Shown piece after piece: positions 44,599-53,340 of a stretch of 64,000 nt of DNA. The translations under genes were made by a program, and so were the position numbers. The notes under the pieces were generated by a model that had not been told where the DNA came from, ran no database searches, and was given only the letters and a program-made list of their open reading frames with translations. How positions within the stretch are numbered: the stretch's first letter is position 1; every line of letters begins with the position of its first letter. This stretch comes from Photorhabdus cinerea (GTDB lineage Bacteria > Pseudomonadota > Gammaproteobacteria > Enterobacterales > Enterobacteriaceae), in assembly GCF_011189575.1 (NCBI RefSeq), contig NZ_PUJW01000014.1, positions 1 to 64,000 of the forward strand, given 5' to 3'.

Positions 44599-45813
44599 TT
44601 ACTCCAAATACTTGCTCATAACCAGGGAAGCATTAGTACCACCGAAGCCAAAGCTATTAGACATCACAGTATTCAACTTCTGTTCAGTAGGTTTAGTAAT
44701 GATATTCATACCCACTGCTTTATCATCGATATCCTCAATGTTAATGCTAGGTGCGATAAAACCATGCTCCAGCATCAACAGGCTATAAATCGCTTCATGT
44801 ACACCAGCCGCGCCCAATGAGTGGCCGGTCATCGCTTTTGTTGCAGAAATTGCAGGTGTCGTATCACCAAACACTTCCCTAATCGCCTCTAGCTCTTTCA
44901 AATCACCAACAGGCGTAGAAGTACCATGCGTGTTCACATAATCAATAGTACCGTTCACACCTTGCAGTGCCATATTCATACAACGAACGGCACCTTCTCC
45001 GGATGGGGCAACCATATCCGCACCATCAGATGTTGCACCATAACCAACAATTTCAGCGTATATGTGTGCGCCGCGTGCCAGAGCATGCTCCAATTCTTCA
45101 ACAACAACGATACCGCCACCGCCAGCGATAACAAAACCATCACGGTTTTTATCATAAGTACGGGAGGCTTTTTCAGGAGTTTCGTTGTATTTCGTGGAAA
45201 GAGCACCCATCGCATCAAATTCACAGCTCATTTCCCAGCACAGTTCTTCACCACCACCAGCAAAAACAATATCCTGCTTCCCTAACTGAATAAGTTCAAC
45301 CGCGTGACCAATACAATGAGCAGAAGTAGAACATGCAGAACTGATAGAATAGTTTACTCCTTTGATTTTGAAAGGAGTTGCAAGGCAAGCTGACACACCA
45401 GAAGCCATTGAACGGGTCACCATATAAGGCCCCACACCTCGCAAGCCACGGGCACGCATACCATCAGCCCCCATAACCTGGTTATACGGGGAACCACCAC
45501 CAGATCCCACAACCAGCCCACTACGAATATTGGAAACCTGACCATCAGTTAGGCCAGAATCTTTAATTGCTTCATCCATCGCCAGATAAGCATAAACAGA
45601 AGCGTCACTCATGAAACGCTGAATTTTGCGGTCAATTAACCCCGTCGTATCCAGTTTTACATTACCCCAGACGTGACTTCTCATTCCTATATCTTTGAAT
45701 TTTCCGGAAAAAGTTATCCCGGAGCGGCCTTCTTTCAGAGATGCCAGTACTTCTTTCTGGTTATTACCAATGCTGGAAACAATACCTAAGCCAGTGATCA
45801 CTGCACGCTTCAT
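44599..45813 (-). CDS. fabB: 3-oxoacyl-[acyl-carrier-protein] synthase I FabB
   Basis: A 404-residue condensing enzyme needed for unsaturated fatty-acid elongation. Catalytic Cys161 in SACSTSAHC, His in NTHGTSTPVGD and His in ATKAMTGHSLGAAG complete the Cys-His-His triad; C-terminal SFGFGGTNASLV. The ATG at 45813 (MKRAVITGLGIVSS) has GAGG upstream; the frame extension to 45825 is rejected. Its promoter carries FabR- and FadR-type operators. Confidence 0.98.
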   Translation of the reverse strand: MKRAVITGLGIVSSIGNNQKEVLASLKEGRSGITFSGKFKDIGMRSHVWGNVKLDTTGLIDRKIQRFMSDASVYAYLAMDEAIKDSGLTDGQVSNIRSGLVVGSGGGSPYNQVMGADGMRARGLRGVGPYMVTRSMASGVSACLATPFKIKGVNYSISSACSTSAHCIGHAVELIQLGKQDIVFAGGGEELCWEMSCEFDAMGALSTKYNETPEKASRTYDKNRDGFVIAGGGGIVVVEELEHALARGAHIYAEIVGYGATSDGADMVAPSGEGAVRCMNMALQGVNGTIDYVNTHGTSTPVGDLKELEAIREVFGDTTPAISATKAMTGHSLGAAGVHEAIYSLLMLEHGFIAPSINIEDIDDKAVGMNIITKPTEQKLNTVMSNSFGFGGTNASLVMSKYLE

Positions 45814-45875
45814 TAAATACCTCACCTCGTTAAAATGTTTATCTGCTATCTGCGGAATTTTTATAACGGCACTTT

Positions 45876-45893
45876 AGCGTACACTTGTACGCC
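45876..45893. promoter_or_regulatory. FabR operator of fabB
   Basis: agcgtacacttgtacgcc contains the palindrome gcgtaca-ct-tgtacgc, the form of FabR sites at E. coli fabA and fabB. About 63 bp from the fabB start. Confidence 0.85.
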
Positions 45894-45894
45894 G

Positions 45895-45911
45895 AACAAG
45901 TCCGATCAGGA
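45895..45911 (-). promoter_or_regulatory. FadR activator site of fabB
   Basis: Minus strand TCCTGATCGGACTTGTT closely matches the remembered FadR site of E. coli fabA (ctgatcggacttgtt). It adjoins the FabR operator on its upstream side, as expected for activation by FadR next to repression by FabR. Confidence 0.75.
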
Positions 45912-45913
45912 TA

Positions 45914-46424
45914 AAATTACGAAGAAAAATTCATCTATCCAAAAATTCCAATATATTTTCTGATCAAAACAACAGCTAACTTGCATCGAACATACTCAAA
46001 CCACAATAGATAAAAATAAATTTCAGGTAGAAATCATTCCGGTAAACAATAAGACCGGGAAAACTAGCAATTTTTATCAAATACCGGGTAAAAGATAATA
46101 ATATCAATAATATACCTATAAATTCATCAAACGTATGAATAATGATCATTAAGTTGGTTTAATTAAAGATAGGTACTTTATATCTATTTAGCAAACCATG
46201 TTGTTACTTATTGTTTTGTTTTTCATTTCATCTTCTTAAAAAGGAGAAAATCGGATTACAGGCAACAATGATGATGCTCGCTGCTACTATATCTGTTATA
46301 TTTTCTAATTCATTTACATACGAAATGATGGTAATTATGCTATGTAATATACAAATAGTAGGTTCATTGTAAGACTTAGCTAAATTAGGGTAATTCCACC
46401 GACTAATTTTAATGAGGATTAATA
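45914..46424. other. AT-rich intergenic region with small coding scraps
   Basis: About 500 bp. A short plus-strand frame at 46268-46372 (MMMLAATISVIFSNSFTYEM onward) has no ribosome site at proper distance and resembles a scrap near 39640; probably a remnant. The promoter and a GAGGA ribosome site of the next gene are at the right end. Confidence 0.4.
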
Positions 46425-46970
46425 ATGAGAGTACTTGGTTATTTTCTATTAAACGTTGGTATCATATGGATATTAGTGGCTCTTAATATGGACACAAGCG
46501 TTTCATCACAATACGGTAGCAAAATTAACAGCATTAGGCTGATTGCATCACAACAGAATCACCTCTTAATTGGAGCATTCATCACTCTTTATGGTCTCAT
46601 TATGATTATATCCAGTAGAAATCAGCGGTTATTAGAGTTCATATGCAAAAAATATAATAAGGATGTTTCTAGATTGAGTTCAGAGAAAACGCCTACGCAA
46701 GTACCCATGAAAAATTCAGATAACTTAAAACGAGCTAATAATTACCGCTATTATGATTTTATCGATAGAAACTCAAATATCCTTGAAAAAAGAGTGGCTG
46801 AATTTTGTGAATTATGTTCATTTTATATTAAAGAGGTCAAACACAATGGAGGTGACGAAAAAGCAGCCAGATTCAAGGTAATGTTAATTATTGATACAAT
46901 TTCTTTACATTTGACGAAAAAACTATCAAAGGAATTTAAAAAATTGTGTGAACTTTATATTTCTTCATAA
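46425..46970 (+). CDS. Small membrane protein of unknown function
   Basis: A 181-residue protein with two N-terminal membrane helices (residues about 3-22 and 45-63) joined by a short loop (NMDTSVSSQYGSKINSI), then a charged cytosolic tail. The N-terminal pattern (GYFLLNVGIIWILVALNMD) is one I recall from conserved enterobacterial inner-membrane proteins of unknown function. The ribosome site GAGGA lies five bases before the ATG. Function unknown. Confidence 0.75.
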   Translation: MRVLGYFLLNVGIIWILVALNMDTSVSSQYGSKINSIRLIASQQNHLLIGAFITLYGLIMIISSRNQRLLEFICKKYNKDVSRLSSEKTPTQVPMKNSDNLKRANNYRYYDFIDRNSNILEKRVAEFCELCSFYIKEVKHNGGDEKAARFKVMLIIDTISLHLTKKLSKEFKKLCELYISS

Positions 46971-47349
46971 ATATAAAACTCACTTCGTTGGTAGGGCTTT
47001 TTCTACTTTTCATTAAATTTTACCGTTACTATTACTAAGGAAACTTGTTAATGATAAAGTGCAATATGTGATGTGAGTCTTTATTTATTTTTCAATAGCA
47101 TTTAGATGCTTACTACTAAATGGAACTTAGATGAAATATCTCAGGAAAAAATACTGAGAGAAAGTTTTTCATATTTTTTATGAGATAGAAATAGCGTTAG
47201 TATATTAGTATGAAAGTAAATAATTTATAGAATAAAAGATTATATCTTTCCCTGAAAGAATCCCCCTTATCACAATGGATGCCGCCCAGTACAACTATAT
47301 CCCTTGTCAATACTTTGCCTGTGCACGCATAGAGGCATGGACTAGCAAC
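46971..47349. other. Intergenic region, nothing recognised
   Basis: AT-rich, between the membrane protein gene and the convergent Lrp-type regulator gene. A T-run after tagggc near 46995 may mark transcript ends; no clear hairpin. Confidence 0.4.
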
Positions 47350-47814
47350 TCATATTGGCAACATATGTGTAAGTTTAGCAGTTTCCATCGGTACCTCGGT
47401 CTTAACGCTTTGAATACTGTCAATCCGAGTTAGGTGTTCAGCATGGAAACGGCGGTAAGAGTGGAGATCCTCGGTAACGATTCTCAGAAGCGCATCACAT
47501 TCTCCTGCCATTAAGTGGCATTCCACAATTTCAGGCATTTCTTGGATAGCATCAGTAAAATGCTGAATCGTCTCTGCATCCTGAGCCCTGAGCCAAATCC
47601 GGGCAAACAATGAAAGACCCGCTCCGATCTTCGAGCCATCAAGCACTGCAACATAGCGCTTGATGACTCCCGCCTCTTCCAATAACCGTACGCGCCGCAA
47701 GCAAGGGGATGGCGATAAACCAACTTCCTTAGCTAATTCGACATTCTGGAGCCGGCCGTCACGTTGCAAAGCACGAAGAATACGTCTATCAATATTATCT
47801 AATTTCATTGGCAT
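47350..47814 (-). CDS. Lrp/AsnC-family transcriptional regulator
   Basis: A 154-residue regulator. N-terminal helix-turn-helix (LDNIDRRILRALQRDGRLQN, VELAKEVGLSPSPCLRRVRLLEEAGVI) and a C-terminal RAM effector domain (VECHLMAGECDALLRIVTEDL). Divergent from the LysE-type exporter gene, so it probably senses an amino acid and controls that exporter, as in the LysG/LysE or Lrp/BrnFE arrangements (inference). The start may be 47814 or the ATG two codons on. Confidence 0.88.
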   Translation of the reverse strand: MPMKLDNIDRRILRALQRDGRLQNVELAKEVGLSPSPCLRRVRLLEEAGVIKRYVAVLDGSKIGAGLSLFARIWLRAQDAETIQHFTDAIQEMPEIVECHLMAGECDALLRIVTEDLHSYRRFHAEHLTRIDSIQSVKTEVPMETAKLTHMLPI

Positions 47815-48015
47815 TCAATTCCACTATAGCGAAAAATATATTATACAAATTTCACTATGACTATTAATAGTGAAAAATTAGACACAAAATATCATAAAAA
47901 TTAGCTTAAAATACCAACTCATATATTTCTATAGATTAATTATAGCGTCTAGCCTGCCCAACTTATTAGTACTCATCCAGTACTTCAGATGTTCTTATTA
48001 TATGGAGGCAAAATC

Positions 48016-48627
48016 ATGCAGTTAGAAAATTTTTTAGTCTTCGCCGCTACTGTATTACCGTTAATTTGTACCCCTGGGCCAGATATTATGTTCGTGGCAT
48101 CTCAAGGTCTATCCGCAGGAAAAAGAGCCGCTCTACGTGCCAATGCAGGGGTCATCTCCGGCTATTGTCTACATGGCATTCTTGGTGCTTTAGGTGTGAC
48201 CGCTATTGTGGCAACCTCACCAATTCTGTTCGAGGTGATGCGCTGGGCCGGCGTTGTCTACCTGGCCTATTTAGCGGTTCAGATGTTTCGTTCAGCAATA
48301 CACCCCAACAAAATCATCTTCTCATCCTCACCAGCCAAAACCTTGCTGACCAAAGGCTTCCTAACCAGTTTCCTGAATCCCAAAGGGTTATTGGTCTATT
48401 TTGCTATCCTGCCAAACTTCATCATTGCTGATGGCAACCATACGCTCCAATCCATAATTCTTTCCGCAATTTTCATCAGCACCTGCGCTCTGGTTTATGG
48501 ATTAATCGGTATCGTTATAGCCGGTATGGGGCAAAAAGGCTCGTTCAGCGACTGTCATCGTCGCTGGGTTGAAGGGATTGCTGGGGGACTTTTATGTCTG
48601 GCTGCCGGTCATCTAGCCAAGAACTGA
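48016..48627 (+). CDS. LysE/RhtB-family amino-acid exporter
   Basis: A 203-residue membrane protein with about six helices. The family signature near the N-terminus reads TPGPDIMFVASQGLSAGKRA, then GVVYLAYLAVQMFRSA and GFLTSFLNPKGLLVYFAILP. Exports small amino acids such as leucine, threonine or homoserine lactone; substrate unknown. The ATG at 48016 has GGAGG upstream. Paired with the divergent Lrp-type gene. Confidence 0.9.
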   Translation: MQLENFLVFAATVLPLICTPGPDIMFVASQGLSAGKRAALRANAGVISGYCLHGILGALGVTAIVATSPILFEVMRWAGVVYLAYLAVQMFRSAIHPNKIIFSSSPAKTLLTKGFLTSFLNPKGLLVYFAILPNFIIADGNHTLQSIILSAIFISTCALVYGLIGIVIAGMGQKGSFSDCHRRWVEGIAGGLLCLAAGHLAKN

Positions 48628-48794
48628 ACAGCAAGTTATTGGTATGATCCCCGATAATATTCAGCACCTACCCAAACACAGGTGCTGGCTACTAATCAAA
48701 TCACCATATTTCCAATCTTTTTTTCTGTCCGGTGGTGCATCAAGCTTAACCTCGCTAAAATCGCGTTATTATCATTAACATTGCAGGCATTACC

Positions 48795-50831
48795 GTGAAA
48801 AATTCTGCCATCTGTACCGCAACCCTAAGCTGGAATGATCAGGGTACCCCGATTTCAACACAATTTGATGACGTTTACTTTTCAAATCAGGATGGACTGG
48901 AGGAAACCCGTTATGTATTTCTTAATGGCAACCAATTTCCCCAACGATTCTGTACTCATCCTCGTTCTAACTGTGTAATAGCAGAAACCGGCTTCGGGAC
49001 AGGGTTGAATTTTCTGACACTCTGGCAATCATTTGATGCATTTCGGCAACAGCACCCTGACGCCCCACTACAACACCTGCATTTTATCAGTTTTGAGAAA
49101 TACCCACTAAAAACCAGTGATTTATGGCAAGCTCATCAACGCTGGCCTGAACTTGGCATTTTTTCTCAGCAACTCTGCCAACAATGGCCTCAACCACTAG
49201 CAGGCTGCCACCGATTAATTATGGCAAATGGAACTGTCACACTGGATTTATGGTTTGGTGATATCAATGATCTGTTACCAACCATGGATTCCAGCCTTTA
49301 CGGGAAGGTAGACGCTTGGTTTTTAGATGGTTTTGCCCCAGCCAAAAACCCACAAATGTGGAACGAACAGCTATTTGCTGCTATGGCGAGATTTGCCCGG
49401 CCAGCCGGAACCTTTGCAACTTTTACCTCTGCTGGCGTTGTCCGTCGTGGTTTACTACAAGCTGGTTTTGATGTCAGTAAAGTCAAAGGATTTGGTCGCA
49501 AAAGGGAAATGCTGACTGGAACCCTGGCAACCCAAAAATGTCAATCATTGCCTGCACCGTGGTTTGCCCGTCCAGCCGCAAGCCGTACAGATGATATCGC
49601 CATTATCGGCGGAGGCATTGCCAGTGTTTTCACCGCTCTTACGCTACTGCGTCGTGGAGCACGTGTTACGCTTTATTGTCAGGATGAATTTCCAGCACAA
49701 GGTGCATCTGGTAATCGTCAAGGAGCACTTTACCCGTTATTAAACGGCAGTAATGACGGACTCGAAAAATTCTTTACCTCTGCATTTACTTTTGCTCGCC
49801 GCCAGTATGAGTTGCTATCAGCACAGGGGATCAATTTTGACCATCAATGGTGTGGTGTCAGCCAGCTTGCTTATGACGAAAAAAGTAGCAGGAAAATTGA
49901 GAAAATTTTGACAACAGAATGGCCGAATGAACTCGCTATTGGCATGAATTGTCACCAGTTGAGTGAAAAATGCGGGCTGGATGTTAATTACCACGGTATT
50001 CATTATCCACAGGGTGGATGGCTATGTCCGGCTGAATTGACCAGAGCAGCAACAGAATTAGCACAACAACAAGGGATGATTTGTCTTTTTAATCATGAAA
50101 TTACCGCTCTTGGCCGCAACAAAGACAGTTGGCAACTACATCTAATGTATCAAGGGCAACCCTTAAACAGGCATCATAAAGTGGTCGTTATTGCCAATGG
50201 CCACCATCTCCCCCAATTTGAACAAACCGAGAAACTGCCGGTAACTGCCGTTCGCGGTCAAGTCAGCCATATTCCGACAACGACAGAATTGAGTAAATTA
50301 AAAAATGTGCTTTGCTATGATGGTTATATGACACCGGCTAATCCAACCAATCAACACCACTGCATCGGCGCCAGTTATCAACGTCATCGGCTTGATGACG
50401 AATATTCTGAAATGGAACAACAGGAAAACCGAGATCGATTGCTGAAATGTTTACCTGATGCCGAATGGGTAAATCAGGTTGATGTTTCTACTAAACAATC
50501 CCGTCAGGGTATTCGCTGCGTTATTCGTGACCATATGCCAATGGTAGGAAATGCGCCGAATTTCAATGAAATAATGGCAGATTATCAAGATCTACCAGAA
50601 CAAATCCGTACAGGGAAATCAATCACAAACGCTCCCTATTATTCCAATCTATTTATTATCGGAGCATTAGGTTCCCGTGGATTATGCTCAGCACCATTAG
50701 GTGCAGAAATCCTTGCCGGACAAATCTTTGATGAACCATTACCACTGGATAATGAAACACTGACGGCCCTTCATCCAAACCGTTTTTGGATCAGAAAGCT
50801 GCTGAAAGGCCGTAAATTGAAAAGCCATTAA
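48795..50831 (+). CDS. mnmC: Bifunctional tRNA wobble-uridine modification enzyme MnmC
   Basis: A 678-residue two-domain enzyme that finishes mnm5s2U34. The C-terminal FAD domain (from about residue 270: IAIIGGGIASVFTAL, ASGNRQGALYPLL) removes the carboxymethyl group. The N-terminal methyltransferase domain (AETGFGTGLNFLTLW, DAWFLDGFAPAKNPQMW) then methylates with SAM. The start is GTG at 48795; the family begins a few residues before the first conserved block. In E. coli it is divergent from fabB; here about 3 kb of accessory genes separate them. Confidence 0.96.
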   Translation: MKNSAICTATLSWNDQGTPISTQFDDVYFSNQDGLEETRYVFLNGNQFPQRFCTHPRSNCVIAETGFGTGLNFLTLWQSFDAFRQQHPDAPLQHLHFISFEKYPLKTSDLWQAHQRWPELGIFSQQLCQQWPQPLAGCHRLIMANGTVTLDLWFGDINDLLPTMDSSLYGKVDAWFLDGFAPAKNPQMWNEQLFAAMARFARPAGTFATFTSAGVVRRGLLQAGFDVSKVKGFGRKREMLTGTLATQKCQSLPAPWFARPAASRTDDIAIIGGGIASVFTALTLLRRGARVTLYCQDEFPAQGASGNRQGALYPLLNGSNDGLEKFFTSAFTFARRQYELLSAQGINFDHQWCGVSQLAYDEKSSRKIEKILTTEWPNELAIGMNCHQLSEKCGLDVNYHGIHYPQGGWLCPAELTRAATELAQQQGMICLFNHEITALGRNKDSWQLHLMYQGQPLNRHHKVVVIANGHHLPQFEQTEKLPVTAVRGQVSHIPTTTELSKLKNVLCYDGYMTPANPTNQHHCIGASYQRHRLDDEYSEMEQQENRDRLLKCLPDAEWVNQVDVSTKQSRQGIRCVIRDHMPMVGNAPNFNEIMADYQDLPEQIRTGKSITNAPYYSNLFIIGALGSRGLCSAPLGAEILAGQIFDEPLPLDNETLTALHPNRFWIRKLLKGRKLKSH

Positions 50832-50836
50832 GGAGC

Positions 50837-50876
50837 TGCACTGCCAAACGTTAGATATTCATATGAATTTTGGTAA
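50837..50876. repeat. 40-bp repeat, left copy (truncated palindromic element)
   Basis: ctgcactgccaaacgttaga and onward, identical to 51509-51548 at 39 of 40 positions, direct orientation. The outer arms seen in the right copy are missing here. Confidence 0.85.
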
Positions 50877-50957
50877 TGTAATTTAATATATCCTAGCTCT
50901 TGCACATAGCTCTCAAATGAGATACATAATGAAATCTGATAAGCGGAGGATAAAAAA

Positions 50958-51257
50958 ATGGCTGCTCAAACATCAATGCTACACGTTCGTGTAGACAATA
51001 AACTCAAGGCCGATGCAACAAAAACACTCGCTAATTTAGGTCTAACCATATCGGATGCTGTACGCATCCTGCTAACCCATGTCGCCAAAGATGGTGCGTT
51101 ACCCGCTGGTTTCACCGCTGATACGGAAACTTACGATGCTTGGTTTTTCGCTAAAGTGCAAGAAGCACTCGACGATACACGCCAACCTGTCCCACATCAG
51201 CAAGTAATGGATGAAGCCCAAGAATTAATTGAAAGGAAACTTCGTGCTAACTCTTGA
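50958..51257 (+). CDS. RelB/DinJ-family antitoxin
   Basis: A 99-residue antitoxin. The N-terminal ribbon-helix-helix (MLHVRVDNKLKADATKTLANLGLTISDAVRILL) binds DNA and represses the operon; the C-terminal tail wraps the toxin. A GGAGGA ribosome site precedes the ATG. The 3' end overlaps the toxin start by 14 bp, the usual coupling. The module sits between mnmC and yfcL, between two copies of a 40-bp repeat. Confidence 0.88.
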   Translation: MAAQTSMLHVRVDNKLKADATKTLANLGLTISDAVRILLTHVAKDGALPAGFTADTETYDAWFFAKVQEALDDTRQPVPHQQVMDEAQELIERKLRANS

Positions 51258-51468
51258 ATGGAGGGAAACAGCCAGAGCTGACTTGTTGACAATTATTGAT
51301 TACATATCTGACGATAATCTCCATGCAGCTCAACAGTTAAAAAACGCAATAGAGAATAAGGTGGCAACACTACCAGAACGCCCACACGGTGGTTATCCTA
51401 CGGGTACTACACACCTCACAACAATGGCCACCATCAAACGGGATAAAAGCAACGAAAAGCAAACATAG
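51244..51468 (+). pseudogene. RelE/ParE-family toxin, C-terminally damaged
   Basis: The first 50 residues match the RelE/ParE superfamily (LEWRETARADLLTIIDYISDD, AAQQLKNAIENKVATLPERP). After that the sequence (TGTTHLTTMATIKRDKSNEK) no longer fits: the family's Arg-rich core strand and the C-terminal catalytic strand are missing, and it ends at 74 residues where 95-100 is usual. The start is GTG at 51244 with AAGGAAA upstream. Probably inactive, leaving the antitoxin without a local target. Confidence 0.75.
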
Positions 51469-51502
51469 AAAGAATAAAAATCGCTATTGAGCCTCTGATT
51501 CT

Positions 51503-51560
51503 GACGAACTGCACTGCCAAACGTTAGATATTCATATAAATTTTGGTAGCACAGTTCGTT
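51503..51560. repeat. Palindromic element, complete right copy of the 40-bp repeat
   Basis: About 58 bp with imperfect inverted ends: acgaactgcactgccaaa at the left pairs with ttttggtagcacagttcgt at the right. Contains the 40-bp segment shared with 50837-50876. Located in the short gap before yfcL. Confidence 0.8.
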
Positions 51561-51578
51561 TTCTGCCCCTTAATAAAA

Positions 51579-51860
51579 TTATTGAGTTTTAGCATTGTCT
51601 AACAGGCGCTGCCAGGTATGGAGAACCAGAATCTGATCCGGTGGCGCCAATTCCCCAGCTTTAATCGCATTTTGGATACTTTTTTCAACACGATCATGAA
51701 GCTGTTCAGCCGTATGAGCACCTTCCTGCTCCAACTCTGCCACCGCTAAAGTAAGATGCCCGCGGAGATAACCACCAGCAAATAACTCATCATCACTGGC
51801 GTGATCTACCATGTCATCAATTTGCGCTAAAATACGCGTTTCAAACTCAGCGAGCATCAT
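51579..51860 (-). CDS. yfcL: YfcL family protein
   Basis: A 93-residue small helical protein, very like E. coli YfcL (AEFETRILAQIDDMVDHASD, ELFAGGYLRGHLTLAVAELE). Function unknown. Distal gene of the run prmB-aroC-yfcA-epmC-yfcL, 18 bp after epmC. Confidence 0.93.
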   Translation of the reverse strand: MMLAEFETRILAQIDDMVDHASDDELFAGGYLRGHLTLAVAELEQEGAHTAEQLHDRVEKSIQNAIKAGELAPPDQILVLHTWQRLLDNAKTQ

Positions 51861-51878
51861 TTTTCCTCAAATTCAGTT

Positions 51879-52430
51879 TTATTCTGCGAATAGATCTTCC
51901 GGGTAAGGAAAGTGTTCCGCTTTCAATGGGGACGTATTGTAGAACGATTGCAGTCCCTGAATAAAGCACTCCGCTCTTACAGGTATCCCTTCTGCTAAGT
52001 AGTCCATAATCTGAGCATGAACTTTACGTTGAAAAGTCAATCTATCAGGCTCAAAATCCTCTTCAAGATTGTCACAACTGACATTAAACGGAAAACCTGC
52101 GGCGGTACAAAACAACCAGTCAAGTGCTTGCGGTTTAATTTCTACTTTCTCAAATTCACTTTGCGCCTGCGCATCACGCCCATCTGGGCAATACCAATAG
52201 CCAAAATCCACTAATTTCCTGCGCTCTCTACCCGCAATGCACCAATGAGCAATCTCATGCAACGCACTGGCATAGAAGCCATGAGCAAATACAATTCGGT
52301 TATAAGGAGTCTCTTCATCCGCTGGCAGATAAATAGGTTCGTCATCACCTTTGACTAAACGTGTGTTGTATTCTTCGCCAAAACAGCGATTAAAAATATC
52401 AATAAGTTGTTGATAGTTATGCGTTGTCAT
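51879..52430 (-). CDS. epmC: Elongation factor P hydroxylase EpmC (YfcM)
   Basis: A 183-residue protein that hydroxylates the beta-lysylated Lys of EF-P, the last step after EpmB and EpmA. Conserved blocks: FNRCFGEEYNTRL, LHEIAHWCIAGRERRKLVDFG (putative metal-binding HExxH-like motif), YWYCPDGRDAQAQ and FNVSCDNLE. Confidence 0.94.
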   Translation of the reverse strand: MTTHNYQQLIDIFNRCFGEEYNTRLVKGDDEPIYLPADEETPYNRIVFAHGFYASALHEIAHWCIAGRERRKLVDFGYWYCPDGRDAQAQSEFEKVEIKPQALDWLFCTAAGFPFNVSCDNLEEDFEPDRLTFQRKVHAQIMDYLAEGIPVRAECFIQGLQSFYNTSPLKAEHFPYPEDLFAE

Positions 52431-52452
52431 GAATTAAAAACAAAATCCTGAA

Positions 52453-53253
52453 TCAAAAATAAAATGCCAGCCAAGTACGGATTGTATCGCCGTGATTATC
52501 ATTCAGTAATTTAATACTCATCAAAAAAGAGATAGTTACAATCATAGGGCGAATAAGTTTTTGACCATGTGTCAAAACCAAACTTGCGCCCAACCGTGCG
52601 CCAATCACCTGCCCTGCCAGCATCACCAGACCCAATACCCATAAAACCTGACCACCAAGGATAAAAAGCACCAGTGAACCTATGTTAGAAGCAAAGTTCA
52701 ATACCTTGGCATGAGCTGTAGATTTCGCCAGGTTATAGCCGCACAGGGCAACGTAAGCTAACGCATAAAATGAGCCAACACCGGGGCCAAATACACCATC
52801 ATATAAACCCAATCCACCCCCGATAAGACAGGCAAATGCTACCGGAGTTAAGCGACGATGGCGATCTTCCATGCCAATTGCCGGAGTCAAAAGGAAATAC
52901 AGACCAATAATAATGACCAGAACCGGTAATAGCTGACTGAGGAAATCTGGTTTCATAAACTGGACAATTATTGCACCAGTCATTGAGCCAAACAGTGTCA
53001 TCAGTATGGCAAAGCGCTGAGACTTGAGATCAACCGCACCATAACGGACAAAATAGAGACTAGCAGAGAAAGAACCTCCCACTGCCTGTAACTTATTTGT
53101 CGCCAATGCCTGAACCGGAGAGACACCCACCGATAACAATGCAGGAATGGTTAGCAAACCACCACCACCAGAAATCGAGTCAATAAATCCAGCAATCACC
53201 GCAACCAGAAAGAGCAGACCATAAACTTCCACCCCTGATAATAACCAATCCAT
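52453..53253 (-). CDS. yfcA: TSUP-family membrane transporter YfcA
   Basis: A 266-residue TauE/SafE (TSUP) protein with about eight helices. Both family repeats are visible: AGFIDSISGGGGLLTIPALL, then GGGLGLYDGVFGPGVGSFYAL. Probably exports a sulfur-containing or organic anion; substrate unknown. In E. coli mepA lies between this gene and aroC; here mepA is absent and the gap is 87 bp. Confidence 0.93.
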   Translation of the reverse strand: MDWLLSGVEVYGLLFLVAVIAGFIDSISGGGGLLTIPALLSVGVSPVQALATNKLQAVGGSFSASLYFVRYGAVDLKSQRFAILMTLFGSMTGAIIVQFMKPDFLSQLLPVLVIIIGLYFLLTPAIGMEDRHRRLTPVAFACLIGGGLGLYDGVFGPGVGSFYALAYVALCGYNLAKSTAHAKVLNFASNIGSLVLFILGGQVLWVLGLVMLAGQVIGARLGASLVLTHGQKLIRPMIVTISFLMSIKLLNDNHGDTIRTWLAFYF

Positions 53254-53340
53254 ACTTTATCCCATCAAAAGAAATTGCTTATCAACATTAAGCTACCCAT
53301 TTCACCATCCGGGATTTTCAAGGCTAGCTTCATCCTTCAC

